A DNA stretch of 64,000 bases from Spinacia oleracea (GCF_020520425.1 NC_079491.1:2170001-2234000); one strand, 5' to 3'. Counted from the first letter of the stretch, positions 12,731-24,756 are shown. Numbers and translations are program-made. Notes: generated by a model not told the origin, from the letters alone.

Positions 12731-12835
12731 ATGGGGAGAGGTTGTTTGTTGCTACCATCTGTTGGACCGCCATTAAAGCGGCGAGCAGGGTTAAGGAGGA
12801 AACAAGCAGGTAGAGGTTCATATAGGGGAAGTTAG
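12731..12835 (+). CDS. Upstream ORF, 34-residue basic peptide
   Basis: A complete small ORF in the leader of the LHW-like gene, ending 147 nt before the main ATG. The peptide begins MGRGCLLLPSVGPP and is then very basic (KRRAGLRRKQ, then GRGSYRGS), with 9 Arg/Lys in its second half. The Arabidopsis relative At2g31280 (bHLH155) is, as I recall, one of the genes with a conserved-peptide uORF (CPuORF7). A comparable role here, repressing translation of the downstream bHLH, is inference. An earlier uORF of 26 codons starts at about 12194 and looks unremarkable. Confidence 0.55.
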   Translation: MGRGCLLLPSVGPPLKRRAGLRRKQAGRGSYRGS

Positions 12836-12982
12836 ATTATAGAATTGAGGAATTAGGTTGGTTATTTTGTGTGGGAAATTGACATTTTTAACTAACAAAA
12901 ACCCGAGTTAGCCCGGGTAGCCCGTGTTCTTAGTTTGGGAGGGGGGGTTTTAGAGAGTTTAGATTTGCTGGTGAGGGCTAAG

Positions 12983-15900
12983 ATGGCCACTCACTTGCAA
13001 CAGTTGCTTCGGAGCCTATGTTGGAATACCGAATGGAATTATGCCGTATTTTGGAAGCTCAAACATCGTGCTCGAATGTAAGTTTGCAATTTTCTGCTTG
13101 ATATTGTGCTTTACTACTTCTCCATTGATTTTTTGAGTATTATTTGATTACTGTCTTAAACTTTTCTTGTTAGTTAAAACTTGTAGGAAAATTAGTGAAA
13201 CTTTTAGGTGGCATTTGAGATATGATCGCACACTATTCTTTATCACCTACACTTGATATTGTGCTTTACTCCTTCTCCATTGATTTTTTGAGTATTATTT
13301 GATTACTGTTTTAAACTTATCCAGTTAGTTAAAACTTGTAGGAAAGATTAGTGAAACTTTTTAGGTGGCATTTGAGATATGATCGCACACTATTCTTTAT
13401 CACCTACACTTAACATTGTGCTTTACTCCTTCTCCGTTGAGTTTTTGAGTATTATTTGATTACTGTCTTAAACTTATCCAGTTAGTTAAACTTGTAGGAA
13501 ACATTAGTGAAACTTTTTAGGTGGCATTTGAGATATGATCGCACACTATTCTTTATCACCTACCCAAAAAACACAGTTGGTAAGAATAGGAAATAATCTA
13601 TGTCACAGGCCTCATAGAATGTAATTATGTCACTTCGTTTTTAATTTTCCAAATAAATGGGTAAAGCTTATCAAAGAATGTCTGCTTTGTTCTAGAGTTG
13701 TCATTTTGTTTGGATCTCTCTTCCCAGTTTGATTTGGTTACATCTATGATTATGTGTGTAGAACATTTGACAAACTACTTGACATCTCAAATGTCATGTG
13801 TAAGACTCTCATCTTTACACAACTTGTTTAGCTTGAAGTGTTGCAATTTCACAGTAGAAAAATTGATGTTTTAACCCTAATTTAGTAAAAAAATCTCATT
13901 TTCTTTCTAGGTTCAACCCTAAAGAGTAAAGTCTTTGATGTGGAAATCACTGAAAAGTCTTGTCTGAGATGTCATTTTGTTTTTATATTGTTGCTACTTT
14001 GATTTTGTATGTGCATATGTCATTAGAACATTCTACAAACTTGTTTTGTGACACTAAGTTTTGAATGATAGATCATCTTTGAGTGTTTTTCCTAAAGTGT
14101 TACGATTTCACAGTTTACAAAAGTATCACAGTGAAATAGATGTTCTGGTTTTGCTTGAAGCAGATAAGGCTTTGTTTCCTTATCCTTCCCCTCTCCCTCT
14201 CCCTCTCCCCCATATATGTTAAACACAACCATTTACGAACCTCAATCCTACTTGTACGTAGACACGATGACATGTTTGTCAGTTAAATTCATTTATGTGA
14301 AACTTATTTCCAGGGTACTGACTTGGGAAGATGCTTTTTACAATAATCACATTGATTCTTCGGAGAGTAAAAGCTTTGGTGAAGCACTTGAAAGCTTGCA
14401 TGACGGGCATGTTGCACATGACCCTGTTGGTCTGGCCGTGGCAAAGATGTCTTACCATGTATATTCTCTTGGTGAAGGGTAAGTTTTGCTAGATACTTCC
14501 TCCATTTTTTTTTATAGTTGCACCATTTGAGATTTCACGTTTGCCAATGCACTATTTTAACCGCTAATGTCTCTCATTATACAATTGAAAAAATTACAAA
14601 AAATTGATAATTTGTAAGTATATTTCGAGACGAATCTAACAAGATCGCACGTGAATATATTAGAATAGTGTTAAAACCCAAATGGTGCAATTATTAAAAA
14701 ACGGAGGAAGTATAACTTTTGCAAAGAGTCTTCACTACGGCTCAATTTCCTTCTATGTGGAGTTTTATTTTTAACATGATTTCTTGAACAGGATTGTTGG
14801 TCAAGTGGCTGTTACAGGGAAGCATCGTTGGATTTTTGCTGGTGAACAAGCAATGAGTTCCTGCACACCGTTAGAGGTGTGTTGCCACTTAAGAATGGTA
14901 TTTTAGCTTCATAAGCTTATAACTATGACTATATTTCCACTAATTACCTTTTGTATATGTTGTTTCTGTAACCAGCTCTGTGATGGATGGCAAGCTCAAT
15001 TTGCAGCTGGAATTAAGGTATGTGTCTTCTCTGAGGTTATTCTAGAAGTTTCTAATGTTCCGTGTCTGCATTATGTTGGAAATGAACTTGCTTCTTTAAG
15101 AAATGGGCAATTATATTTTGATATACAAGTAACTTTTATTTACTGGATCGTAGTTTTTGCTCATTTTGAACTTCATTCTACTGCAGACAATTGTTGTCGC
15201 GCCTGTTGGTTCACAGGGAGTTGTACAGCTTGGCTCTCTGAATAAGGTGAGATATTAAAACTTAATTCATTTAGAATTCCACTTTAATACTTCTTCTGTT
15301 TCCTTTTGGATGGCCTGTTTATTTAGTCATGCTTTCCAATGTATAACTCCGACCACTAATATAATGATATCTTTAATTATCAATAAGTAAAAGTTTTTAA
15401 AAAATTGATATTTTGAAAATATACACAGAATATACACTGGGTCGAATCTAACAATATCCGACATGACTATTGTTTTTCTCAAGGATAAATCACAAAATAT
15501 AGTCAAAATACAGTATGTGAATAGTGCAAAGATAAAAGCTGGTTGAGTTAAGAAACAAAGGTAGTATAAAAACACATTTTTCTACGGCCGTGTTGTTGGA
15601 AAAACTGTCACTAGTTTTGTCTTACTCTCTTACCAATACAGTTGCGCTCATTCAAAATCTTACACTGTATGCAATTTGAAAGTTATTCTCTAGAACTAAT
15701 GAAATGACAAATATTTCATGCATTATAAACTTAGCTTGTTGCCCTAGACAGGCTCAGTTGGACCTAAAAGGTTAACACTTGTATCTTTGTTAGAGGCAGT
15801 AATTCCCTTTCAATCTCAAACTTAAAATGGTGAAGATGATTTCAATTCACTCATCTTCGTGTTACTCTCACAACCCGTTTGGTAATGTGTCTCCACCTTT

Positions 15901-18900
15901 AAGTTTGTGTTTTTCTTCCTAAATTTTCATTATCACTCAGTACCACCTCTAAACGTGGTAACGGAAATTTATGAAGAGAAACACGTACTTGGAGATACGG
16001 GGAGTTGAGTAACATGTATTGTAAATACAGAGTATAATTCTTATCTTTGTCTAACATGTGTTGTCTATAAGTTTGTCTAAGATGAAAATATTTGCTTCTT
16101 GGATGACATCATACATCTCTCTAATATTGGTTTCTATTCGGTGTAGGTCCAAGAAAATTTACAGTTGCCGACTCATATTAGATATTTGTTTTCCTCTCTT
16201 CAAGAGTCAGCATGCCATATCCAGACTCCAAATCTGCAGAATGTGTTGCAGATGGTATGAAAACTCCCTTCCCCCTTCCCCCTTTCTCCATTTATAGAAT
16301 TATTCCTTCTTTTACACATTTTGAACTTATCTTTCTTCTTTAATCTTTACAGTCAGGTATAACACCAGTGAGAAATTTCGGTCCAGATGTCGTTCAACTT
16401 GATCTTGATAAAATTACACATAAAGAGAACATTTCTTCACATTCTCTTGATATTCAATCTTCCACTAGACACCTTGTTGATTCTTTTGGGGGCGAGGCAA
16501 TGGAATTGATGTGGAAAAATGGACTAATCCAGTCAATGTCTGAAAATCAGCAATCTACTGATCTGTTGTTCAATGACGCGAATTGTGGAAGTAACATTTA
16601 TATGACCCAAAACGGAGTTGCATCCTCACAAAGTTGCCTTACAGAAAATAGCTCTTTATATGATGTTAAACTTTCTGCTGAAAAGTCCAGATTTCAAAAA
16701 CTGGTAGTTGAAAATAGTTTGGAGAAACAACCAGAATTCACATACTCTGCTGGAACTGAGCTGCATGAAGCTTTGGGACCCGCTTTTCTGAAACAGTGTT
16801 ACCCTTTTTCATGGGAATCTGAAAATCAAGAAGAAAGACTAGCTTCTCAAATGCCAGAACCTATGGAAAGCAGCTTACTTACTACAGATTCTGGGAAAGA
16901 TCATCTTTTAGAAGCCGTTGTAGCTAATATTTGCCAAAAGGATACCGGTTTTAAGAGTGCAAATGCAAAGTTACTTTCGACATCTGAATCTATGTTAACA
17001 ACTGAAAAAATGCCAGAGCAGTCTATTAATACTACAAGCCATACAATTGGTTCATCATCATATTACTCAATTGGTGGTTCATCACTTCTAGAGGGAAGTA
17101 CACAGAACAGCTGCTTGAACTCTTCAGAATCTTGTAGTATTAGGTCTTCAACTAGTTCATACAGAGATCCGGTAGCGAGGCCCGTTGACCCGGGTAAGGG
17201 TAACAAGAAGAGATCAAGACCTGGTGAAAGTTCTCGGCCTCGGCCTAGAGATAGGCAGCTTATTCAAGATCGGATTAAAGAGCTCCGAGAGCTCGTGCCT
17301 AATGGATCAAAGGTATGTCTCCCTCCAATTAGTAGAAGTTACACCAGGTTGCATGTAGCTTTACATGCAACCGGGTCGTTTTGTATTTTTAATCCTTCTA
17401 AAAGCACATTTTTATTGTTTCAAAGCACATATTTACCGATTAAAAGCACATTTTTACAAATAAATAACACAATATGTTTTAAAAGCACATATTGTTAAGT
17501 ACAACACAATCAGTAAAATGAAAAGAACTTTTCTGAAAAAATGTATGTGCCTTTGAACAGTAAAAATATGCTTTTCAAAAATGTGCTTAGAACTGCAAAA
17601 TTGGGTTTTCAAATTGAAAAAATGTGCTTTTAAACCGTAAAAATGTGTTTTTAACCGGGTTGTCTACATACAACCGGGTGAACCTTCTAATTAAAGTGGT
17701 TGTTAGCCTCGGCATAGAGATAGGCAGCAAAATCTGATGAGTGTGCAAAGTTAAACTTGTAAACATTTTTTGATTTGTTCCCTTATAATTGTGCAGTGTA
17801 GCATTGATTCACTGCTGGAGCGGACAATTAAGCATATGGTTTTCATGCAGAGTGTCACTAAGCATTCTGACAAGCTCAGTAATTGCGTTAAGTCTAAGGT
17901 AAAAACAATCTAACATAGCCCTCTTCAGTGTAAAATTTCCTCACATTTAATCATGTTGTTGCTTTGTGATATCTAAAGATGCTGTTTTTAATTACATGAT
18001 CAACCGAATTTCCTGTATTAGCAAATTTGTGGGTGTATTTGATACATGATCAACCGTATGTTCTAAAAACTTATGAATGTTACACCATGTATTTGAACGT
18101 GTAGGGTTGCAGTAATGAAACGGGAGTTCTAGGATCTGGTTATGAGCAGGGTTCAAGCTGGGCTGTGGAGGTTGGAGGACACATGAAAATATGCCCCGTT
18201 GTGGTGGAAAATCTCAACACGAATGGACAAATGCTAATAGAGGTATGTGTGTATATCATTGTTTAAAGAATTGTTAAAGAAAGACATTAAATGGGAGTGC
18301 CTAAATATTTTCTTTTTATTATCATAGATGTTATGTGAGGATTGCAATCATTTTCTGGAGATAGCAGAAGCTATTAGAAGCTTGGGCCTGACTATTCTGA
18401 AAGGCATGACCGACAATCACGGAGATAAAACGTGGATGCGTTTTGTAGTTGAGGTAAAAAATCTGAACATATTATTTACCATATCATTACAAGGTGCTTG
18501 TAGTTGGGATTTTTTTTTCAGGAACAAGGAGAAACAAGGCTCCGTTATTTTGTCTGAACTTATTTCATCTGAACTTACCTGAACTTATTTTATCTTAAAT
18601 AAACTTATTTGTGTGTGAAAATGTCGGAAAAAAACTTATTTTTGCTGAACTTATATTATCTGAACTTATTTTGTCTGAAATAAGTCTAAACAAATCGTAC
18701 ATAACGCAGCCTAACCTCTAAAGGTTTTTGTATAACTAAACACCGAGGCATCCCTTTGGAAAAACCAAGACAACACATGCCTAAAATTCAACATTTTACA
18801 TGATTTTCTAACAACACAACTTAAATGATTATAGGATCTGAGCAGGTTTCGTTGTACTATCTTTTATCCTGTTTACTGAATGTTCTCTTGTTCTATCATC

Positions 18901-19234
18901 TATGTATACTTACTATACATGTATCTCTAACATTCATCTGTTCAACAATATACATGTATCTGCAAATATACAAAAGCTTATTCATTATCTGCCTAGATGT
19001 TGATCTAATAATTGTATATTCTTCATAATTGGCTTGTCTTTTTTCTTCCCCCGATTTTTCTGTAAACTATATAACACCTTAATGTATCCCTAAGTAGTTA
19101 CGTAATTATTTGGTCGCATTTTCTAAGTGATTTTTATATGTTCTACATTTCAGAGTCAGGGCAACAGGAACTTGCATAGGATGGATGTCTTGTGGTCACT
19201 TGTCCAGCTACTTCAATCAAAAACTACTGTCTGA
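12983..19234 (+). CDS. LONESOME HIGHWAY-like bHLH transcription factor (EMB1444/bHLH155 type)
   Basis: Eleven coding exons join in frame to 653 residues: 12983-13077, 14314-14478, 14792-14876, 14976-15017, 15187-15246, 16147-16254, 16353-17312, 17797-17898, 18105-18242, 18328-18453, 19154-19234. All introns are GT-AG. The start gives MATHLQQLLRSLC, matching the N-terminus of the family. Residues 1-185 form the bHLH-MYC N-terminal domain (VLTWED, DPVGLAVAKMSYH, SLGEGIVGQVA). Residues 186-470 are low-complexity and Ser-rich. Residues about 475-530 are the atypical bHLH (RPRDRQLIQDRIKELREL, then CSIDSLLERTIKHM), which lacks the usual His-Glu-Arg DNA-contact set. Residues 540-650 form an ACT-like dimerisation region. 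Known members act in the nucleus as partners of TMO5-type bHLH proteins in vascular cell division; EMB1444 relatives affect embryo development. The closest type is LHL1/LHL2 rather than LHW itself. A possible AATAAA lies at 19555. Confidence 0.93.
13097..13563. repeat. Three tandem ~156-bp copies in intron 1 of the LHW-like gene
   Basis: Units 13097-13251, 13252-13408 and 13409-13563 each run from CTTGATATTGTGCTTTACT (or CTTAACATTG in unit 3) to CTATTCTTTATCACCTAC. They differ at only a few positions, so the amplification is recent. Confidence 0.92.
14496..14710. mobile_element. Stowaway-like MITE in intron 2 of the LHW-like gene
   Basis: The ends CTTCCTCCATTTTTTTTTAT and TTATTAAAAAACGGAGGAAG are inverted complements; further in, GTTGCACCATTTG pairs with CAAATGGTGCAA. 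TA flanks both sides. Confidence 0.8.
15290..15564. mobile_element. Stowaway-like MITE in intron 5 of the LHW-like gene
   Basis: The ends CTTCTTCTGTTTCCTTTTGG and TAAGAAACAAAGGTAG are imperfect inverted complements with TA on each side. The interior is AT-rich. Confidence 0.65.
17342..17690. mobile_element. Inverted-repeat element in intron 7 of the LHW-like gene
   Basis: The left end has CACCAGGTTGCATGTAG and TTACATGCAACCGGGT. The right end has AACCGGGTTGTCTACATACA and ACCGGGTG. Between them, TAAAAGCACATTTTTA-type words recur many times in both orientations. It lies just after the exon that encodes the bHLH basic region. Confidence 0.6.
18538..18715. mobile_element. CTGAACTTATTTT-repeat element in intron 10 of the LHW-like gene
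   Basis: CTGAACTTATTT-type words repeat at short spacing through the segment, ending with AAATAAGTCTAAACAAATCG and ACGCAGCCTAA. This matches a common plant non-autonomous element type. The boundaries are approximate. Confidence 0.5.
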
Positions 19235-19726
19235 TTCTCTGACGACTGTTGCCAGTTCGATGTCAGCAACTTCAACGCCGGCTCACTGTCTTTTTGAGGT
19301 TCTGTGAGTTGTTTTATGATGTTTTTATAACGAACACGTTACAAAGTAGTTTTATTTTTTCATTTTTGTGTGTGCGTTTGTGTGTTTTTTGGGTTTGCTT
19401 GCTCCCTTCAAGTATAAATAGAGTGTCACAGAAAAGAAACCCTGTAATTCTGAAGAAACGGGTCTTTTCTGCTTACTTTTTTTGTTGTGGTTTTACCCCC
19501 AAGTTAAAAAAAAATCCTGAAGTTTGATGAAACTCTTGTTAATGAATCTAAAGTAATAAAGTATGCATCTTTTTTCATCATTTCTGTATTCTTTCTATCC
19601 TTGTATCTTTTAGCAATACATGAGAAATCTCTGCACTACTTTTTATTAGAAATCTACTTTTATTTGATTACAAGAGAAGCAAAGAACTCTCTGCATTCTT
19701 GCATTCTTGTGACCCCTGAAAGATAG
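19235..19726. other. 3' region of the LHW-like gene
   Basis: Probable 3' UTR of the LHW-like gene with AATAAA at 19555-19560, then AT-rich spacer. No other gene is seen before the convergent dioxygenase gene begins at 19977. Confidence 0.5.
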
Positions 19727-19819
19727 GGCTGACAATCCCTGGCCCGACCCTATAACCCCACTCGAACCCTATCTGAAGTTACTAAGAGAAACCCAAACCC
19801 GACCTAAACCGAACCCAAA

Positions 19820-20035
19820 TGACCTGAAATCGACCCGATTTGACCCGTTTATCATATTTTGTAGTAATATTAAGTTTTACAATATTGTTTGACACAACCC
19901 GGAATCGACCCGAAACCAAACCTGAACCTGACCCATTGACCCGAATTTTCACCCCTACCGAAAGATATGAGTTTTATCACAACTCAAAATGGGGAAGGGC
20001 TGACTGTCCATCAAGTCCTCTTGCCCTATAATAGG
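19820..20035. repeat. Segment copied into a neighbouring intron (source copy)
   Basis: This stretch contains a CCCGA-rich element (ATCGACCCGATTTGACCCGT) and the last ~60 bp of dioxygenase exon 3. A similar stretch lies at 20713-20936 inside intron 2 of the same gene, including GAGTTTATCACAACTCAAAA and GTCCATCAAGTCCT. The intron copy has a stop inside what would be the coding end, so it is not an alternative exon. Confidence 0.75.
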
Positions 20036-23000
20036 TTAGATATTCGGTGACGCTTGTTCCCCTATACAAGGGTGGATTATCTTCTGATAGAAACTTCTCT
20101 ATCGGTCTGTATATTTCGTTTTTCTTCTCGGTGCTCGGGTAGAAGAAACACGCGGCTGATACCCTTGGACAGTTTTTCCTTAGACGTACTCTGTGCTCAA
20201 CGCTTTTGAACTTTGCATTTGTGATCAGCTGCATTTAGTCAAGAACATATGAAATTAGACTGTATTCCTGTTATGCTGGCTTATACAGGGAGAGAAGCTG
20301 ATATAAGCCAAAAAACTGAACTGGTGTATATACTAGACCTGCCAAGATCCGAAAATATCGGGTCATGTAACCCGATTTTATCCGAACCCGAACATCCCGA
20401 GAAGTATTGAGTCAAAAAAACCGACCGATTGAAAATCATTGTAGTTATAGTAATAAATGAGATTATTTAGGAACTTTAAACACAGTAAACACGTTGTTGT
20501 TACTATTGTCGGTTGGGCCGTGTAAATGTGTAATATGATTTTGATTTTGAATTATACGTCATTTTATGGTTGAATTTCAACTAAATATGAACTTTGTGTA
20601 TAAAAATTTGTTAAATTTTACGTATATTTTGTACGGAGTATAGATTTATTATCCAAGTTAATGAAAAATATAATACGCGTTTTAAAATCTCTCAACCCGT
20701 TGGGTCGACCCAAATGACCCGAAATCGACCCGATTTGACCCATTTATCATATTTTGTAGTAATATTATTTTTTTTTTACAATATTTCTGATATTTTTTGA
20801 CACAACTCAAAATCGACCCGAACTTGACCCATTACCCGAGTTGCCACCCCTACGGGCTACGGAAAGATATGAGTTTATCACAACTCAAAATGGGGAAGGG
20901 CTTACTGTCCATCAAGTCCTTTGGTCCAATAATAGGTTCAAGAACCCGAAAGTTCTGGTTCTTGAACAAACATTTATAACCCGTGAACGCGAAAGTGACC
21001 GGCCTGAATTAACTCGAACCCGAAAGTAAATTCTTTACAACCCAACCCGGCTCGGCACGGCCCGTTTGACAGGTATAGTACTACTATCATACCATCCTGG
21101 CCTGTTTGGCCACATCAGAAGTTAAGGGTACGTACCTGCATTAAATCGCCGAGATGGACCAACAGAGCTCCCGGCCTAGGTTGAATATCGATCCATTGAT
21201 CCCGGTGGAAGACTTCGAGGCCGCCGGTGTTATCTTGTAGGAGAATCGTCATGAAAGACGGATCGCAATGCTTCGTTGCACCTAAAGTTAGGTGTGGTTC
21301 TGGGCATGCAGGGTAGTAATGGCACACCAGGTTTGCAGTTCCCATGCATTCAATCTTGGTTAAGTACTCCTTTTCAAGTCCTAAAGCCATTGACATTGTT
21401 TCAGAGAGTTTATTCTTTAGTCTTAGTATGTTTTGAATGTACTCTGTTACTGCTTCCCTGCAAAAATGCACAAAGCAACATCAATTGTGGTTCTAAACAG
21501 TTAAATCTCTTGTACAGAGTTACTTGTTATAATGGTTACTCTGTAGTATAATCTGTAATTAGAACTAGTAACGTGACCAAGTAATCATGCATAGGGGTTG
21601 TGGCCTGGTCAGTCCGTAAAATAGTGGGCTTTCTGCATAATTTAGGCCCGCCTTTTGGGCCCGGTCTGATTAAAAAAAATTGAGTGGGTTTTGGGCAACT
21701 TAAAAGTACAGTTTTAGTTATAAATTTGGCCCGGAATAGCGGGTTTTGGTAGAGCTGATCATCACCGGCCAGCCCCGCTGGCCTGACCCGACCCCGCTCG
21801 AAAATTAAGGGGTTTTCAGCAGAATATTCCGGCCCGAACTTTTTAAAAAATTTGCGGGCTTTGGGCAACGTAAAACAACAATTTTAGTTATAAATTTGGC
21901 CCGACTCGAAAATGGCCCAAAAAGCCCGCTAATTTTGGCCTGAAATAGCGGGTTTTGGGCACAAAAAATTGGCCTAAAACTTGGCCCGGCTCGACATAAT
22001 GGGCATATTTTTTCTCGGCCCAGCCCGCCTTTTTTTTTTTTTATCAAGTCTAGGTTTTGGGCTGTGAAATTCGGCCCGAAGTTTGGCCCAGCCTGACCTA
22101 AGGGATAGAATTTTCAAGGTGTGGCCCGACCCATAGTTGACAAGGTCTAAGATTAAAACGTAATACTATCTCTGTTTCAAAATGACCTTCACACTTTCAA
22201 TTTTAGTTTGTTTCATAATGTTTTTTACACTTTGCTTTATTCTATTTTTGTACATGAAAACTTATTACTTACCCTACAATATTTACAATTTCCCACTCAC
22301 TTTTTCATACTTTATTCATTTTTTCTTACATTCGCCCACCTTTTTACACATTTCTCACTTTATCCACATTTCATTAGTACATTCAACCAACTTTTTCCAT
22401 TTTTATCTTAACATTTGTACAAATAGTAACCGTAAAGATCTTTACAAAACAAAGATAGTATGTAAGTGACATAGACTTTGATTTATATAAAGAGGGATGG
22501 AAGAAATAACCTGCAAACAAGAGGCAGTTCATCAGAATTCAAATCACCATCCTGATACTCAAAACTTACTGAATCCCTCCAATTAGCAGCCCTTGAAACC
22601 AACAGATCACCATTAGAGTAATACCTCACCTTATTATTAAACTCACGAGTATAGAACCTTCTTTTTTCAGTTACAGGCTGTTCATGGAACCTTCTAATCC
22701 CTTCCAACAACTCCTCCATAACTTCCAACTGTATTCCATGGTTAACTACCTGGAAAAACCCCCATGTTTCAGAAGCCTCGCGTACTTCCTCCACTATCGC
22801 GTCACTTTTAAAGTCTATTACCGGAAACTCAACCAAACGGGAAGAGTTTCCGTTTATGGAAAGGTTTTCAGGCGGGTGGATGAAGATTCGGGGTATTGTG
22901 GATATACCGGAGTCTGTAAGACCTTTGACTCCGGCTTTTGTTTGATCGAACAATTCGACTTCTTTGGCTCGATTGTAAGTGAGTTCGTGGTTGGGAATGG

Positions 23001-23124
23001 TGGATATACCGGAGTCTGTAAGGCCTTTAACTCCGGCCTTTGTTTGATCGAATTGTTCGACTTCTTTTGCTCGATCGTAATAAGTAAGGTTATCATGGTT
23101 GGGAATGGTTGAGTTTTTTGCCAT
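19977..23124 (-). CDS. 2-oxoglutarate/Fe(II) dioxygenase, ACC-oxidase-homolog type, with duplicated N-terminus
   Basis: Three minus-strand exons, 23124-22511, 21457-21136 and 20228-19977, give 395 residues with GT-AG introns. Fe(II) ligands are His268-x-Asp270 (in KHCDPSFM) and His324 (in VEHRV); Arg334-x-Ser336 (PRVSAAC) binds 2-oxoglutarate. The N-terminal DIOX_N part has [19 protein letters not shown]. Family members oxidise small soluble metabolites in the cytosol; the substrate cannot be read from the sequence. The oddity is at the start: residues 5-40 and 41-74 are two near-identical copies of the segment that occurs once in relatives ([12 protein letters not shown] in both), making the protein about 30 residues longer than its neighbour. 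Intron 1 holds GGGCC-type debris and a MITE. The start is the first ATG; an internal start is possible. Confidence 0.88.
21585..22140. mobile_element. Two abutting GGCCCG-rich elements in dioxygenase intron 1
   Basis: Near 21650-21760 and again near 21840-21990 the words TGGGCAAC, TTTTAGTTATAAATTTGGCC and TAGCGGGTTTTGG recur, so this is a repeated or doubled element. A relative in the opposite sense lies at 30828-31050 (GGCCAAATTTATAACTAAAA). Non-coding. Confidence 0.6.
22166..22458. mobile_element. Stowaway-like MITE in dioxygenase intron 1
   Basis: The ends CTATCTCTGTTTCAAAATGA and GATCTTTACAAAACAAAGATAG are imperfect inverted complements, flanked by TA. Same subfamily as 10768-11085. Confidence 0.7.
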
Positions 23125-23709
23125 GGAAGTGAAGTGAATTGTGTGAAGACAATGTACTATAAGGTGGAGTTGTTTGGTATGGTATATGTAGTGATGGTTG
23201 TGAAGTAAAAGACAAAGACTACCTCCTTAAGTTACCTTGGATTGTCAAATGTATATTGATGTTCATGAAAATACAAAGTTTTTGGACAAAAGACCAAAAA
23301 GAAGAGATGAGGTTACTAGTTTGGCATTTTCCTCTTTTGGAACCAATCATCAATTTAAAACTTTTAAGAAAAAAATAGCAAGTGTGTTCATTTTTCCAAG
23401 AAGTGGTTACCTAGGTTGCACAAATTCGGGCTACGGATACGGTCCATACAAATATGTACGGGGAAACGACAAAACGAGAACCAAAGGTTGATACCGTAGG
23501 GTGATAAGCATGTAAACACGTTTCGCTGTGTCGGAGTGTCGCGTGTCCGACACGTTTTGGAAACGGTTATAGTCATATTTTTGTCGTGTACGTGCACCAT
23601 AAGTGGTTACATTATATATATGGTACAACACAAGAACATACGTGAAACCAATTTCACTCCAACTTTTTGATGATACGATTACTAGCCAGTCGATCGAGCC
23701 CTTGGCCTT
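23125..23709. other. Upstream region of the first dioxygenase gene
   Basis: Non-coding. No clear TATA box or regulatory motif could be assigned. Short ORFs on both strands around 23240-23630 lack family features. Confidence 0.4.
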
Positions 23710-23712
23710 TTA

Positions 23713-24006
23713 GAGCATGAGCAATGGCAAGCAACAACATTTGTTGTTTTGCTTTGACACATCAACTCCTCAGACCAAAGTACAATATCTCACGATGGTA
23801 AACTACAACATTATTAGCTTTGGTCGATCCCACGTGTCAGTTTTTACTCTCTAATGAGGTTGCTTGGGATCACTTAGAACGTACAAGCTTTTCCCAAGCT
23901 ACAAGCTTGCATGTTTAGCATTGGTTGAGCTTGTAAGTTGTAACTCTAAGTATTTACGTAGTAGAAATTACAAACATGCCTTTATTGACAACCAATGCAG
24001 ATGCTC
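23713..24006. mobile_element. Tourist/Harbinger-like MITE
   Basis: The ends GAGCATGAGCAATGG and CCAATGCAGATGCTC are inverted complements, and TTA lies on both sides (23710-23712 and 24007-24009), the target duplication of PIF/Harbinger elements. Confidence 0.75.
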
Positions 24007-24009
24007 TTA

Positions 24010-24429
24010 CAGTATTTTTGTATTGTTGCAAGGTGATTTGTTACGTGTCTCGGGGTCATTTTTTCGGATATCAGATATGTGTGGCAACCCACATATCAGC
24101 TGAAAAAAAAATAGCTAAAGACAAAAAAAGATGTTCATTCTGCAAAAAAAAAGTACCATTTTTGTTTAAAAAAGTACCATTCAATTTATTTTTTGCCTTT
24201 TTTTTTCTTATTTTATCTTTTGCTATAATATGCATTTGCAAACACATATTAGATATCCGAAAATACTCTCACCTATAAATCGAAGAAACCGTTACCCAGA
24301 AACGTTGAATGGAGTCGGATGTAGTTGACAATAATCATGCAAAGCCGAAATATATATGGTAGTGGTTACTTTCTAGCCGAAATAAGCTACAAAGCCAAAA
24401 GAGGAAACAAATAGTACGGATTAGAAGAT
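24010..24429. other. No gene seen
   Basis: Low-complexity AT-rich spacer with A- and T-runs. GGATATCAGATATGTG near 24066 and CACATATTAGATATCCG near 24243 are inverted and may be the ends of a degenerate element. Confidence 0.45.
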
Positions 24430-24430
24430 A

Positions 24431-24756
24431 CTCCCTCCGTCCCGGAATACTCGACCCGGTTTGACCGGCACAAAGTTTAAGGGACTTGAATTGACTTATT
24501 TAAATTAATAGGTAGTAGTTGATAGTGGGATATTATTTTAATGTAGTTAGTGGGAGGTGGGTTAAGAGGTGGGGTTGTGGGAGAGTAGGGGTCGAATTTT
24601 TAATTATTTTTTGTATGAAGTAGGGGGTAGGTGGGTTAATAGGGGTGGAGAGAAATAATATAATATTGTTAGAATATTTCCATTTTTAGAAACAGGTCAA
24701 GTATTAAGGAACGACCCGATAAGGAAAACAGGTCAAGTATTCCGGGACGGAGGGAG
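24431..24756. mobile_element. Stowaway-like MITE
   Basis: The ends CTCCCTCCGTCCCGGAATAC and GTATTCCGGGACGGAGGGAG are perfect 20-bp inverted complements with TA flanks. The perfect ends suggest a fairly recent insertion. Confidence 0.9.
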
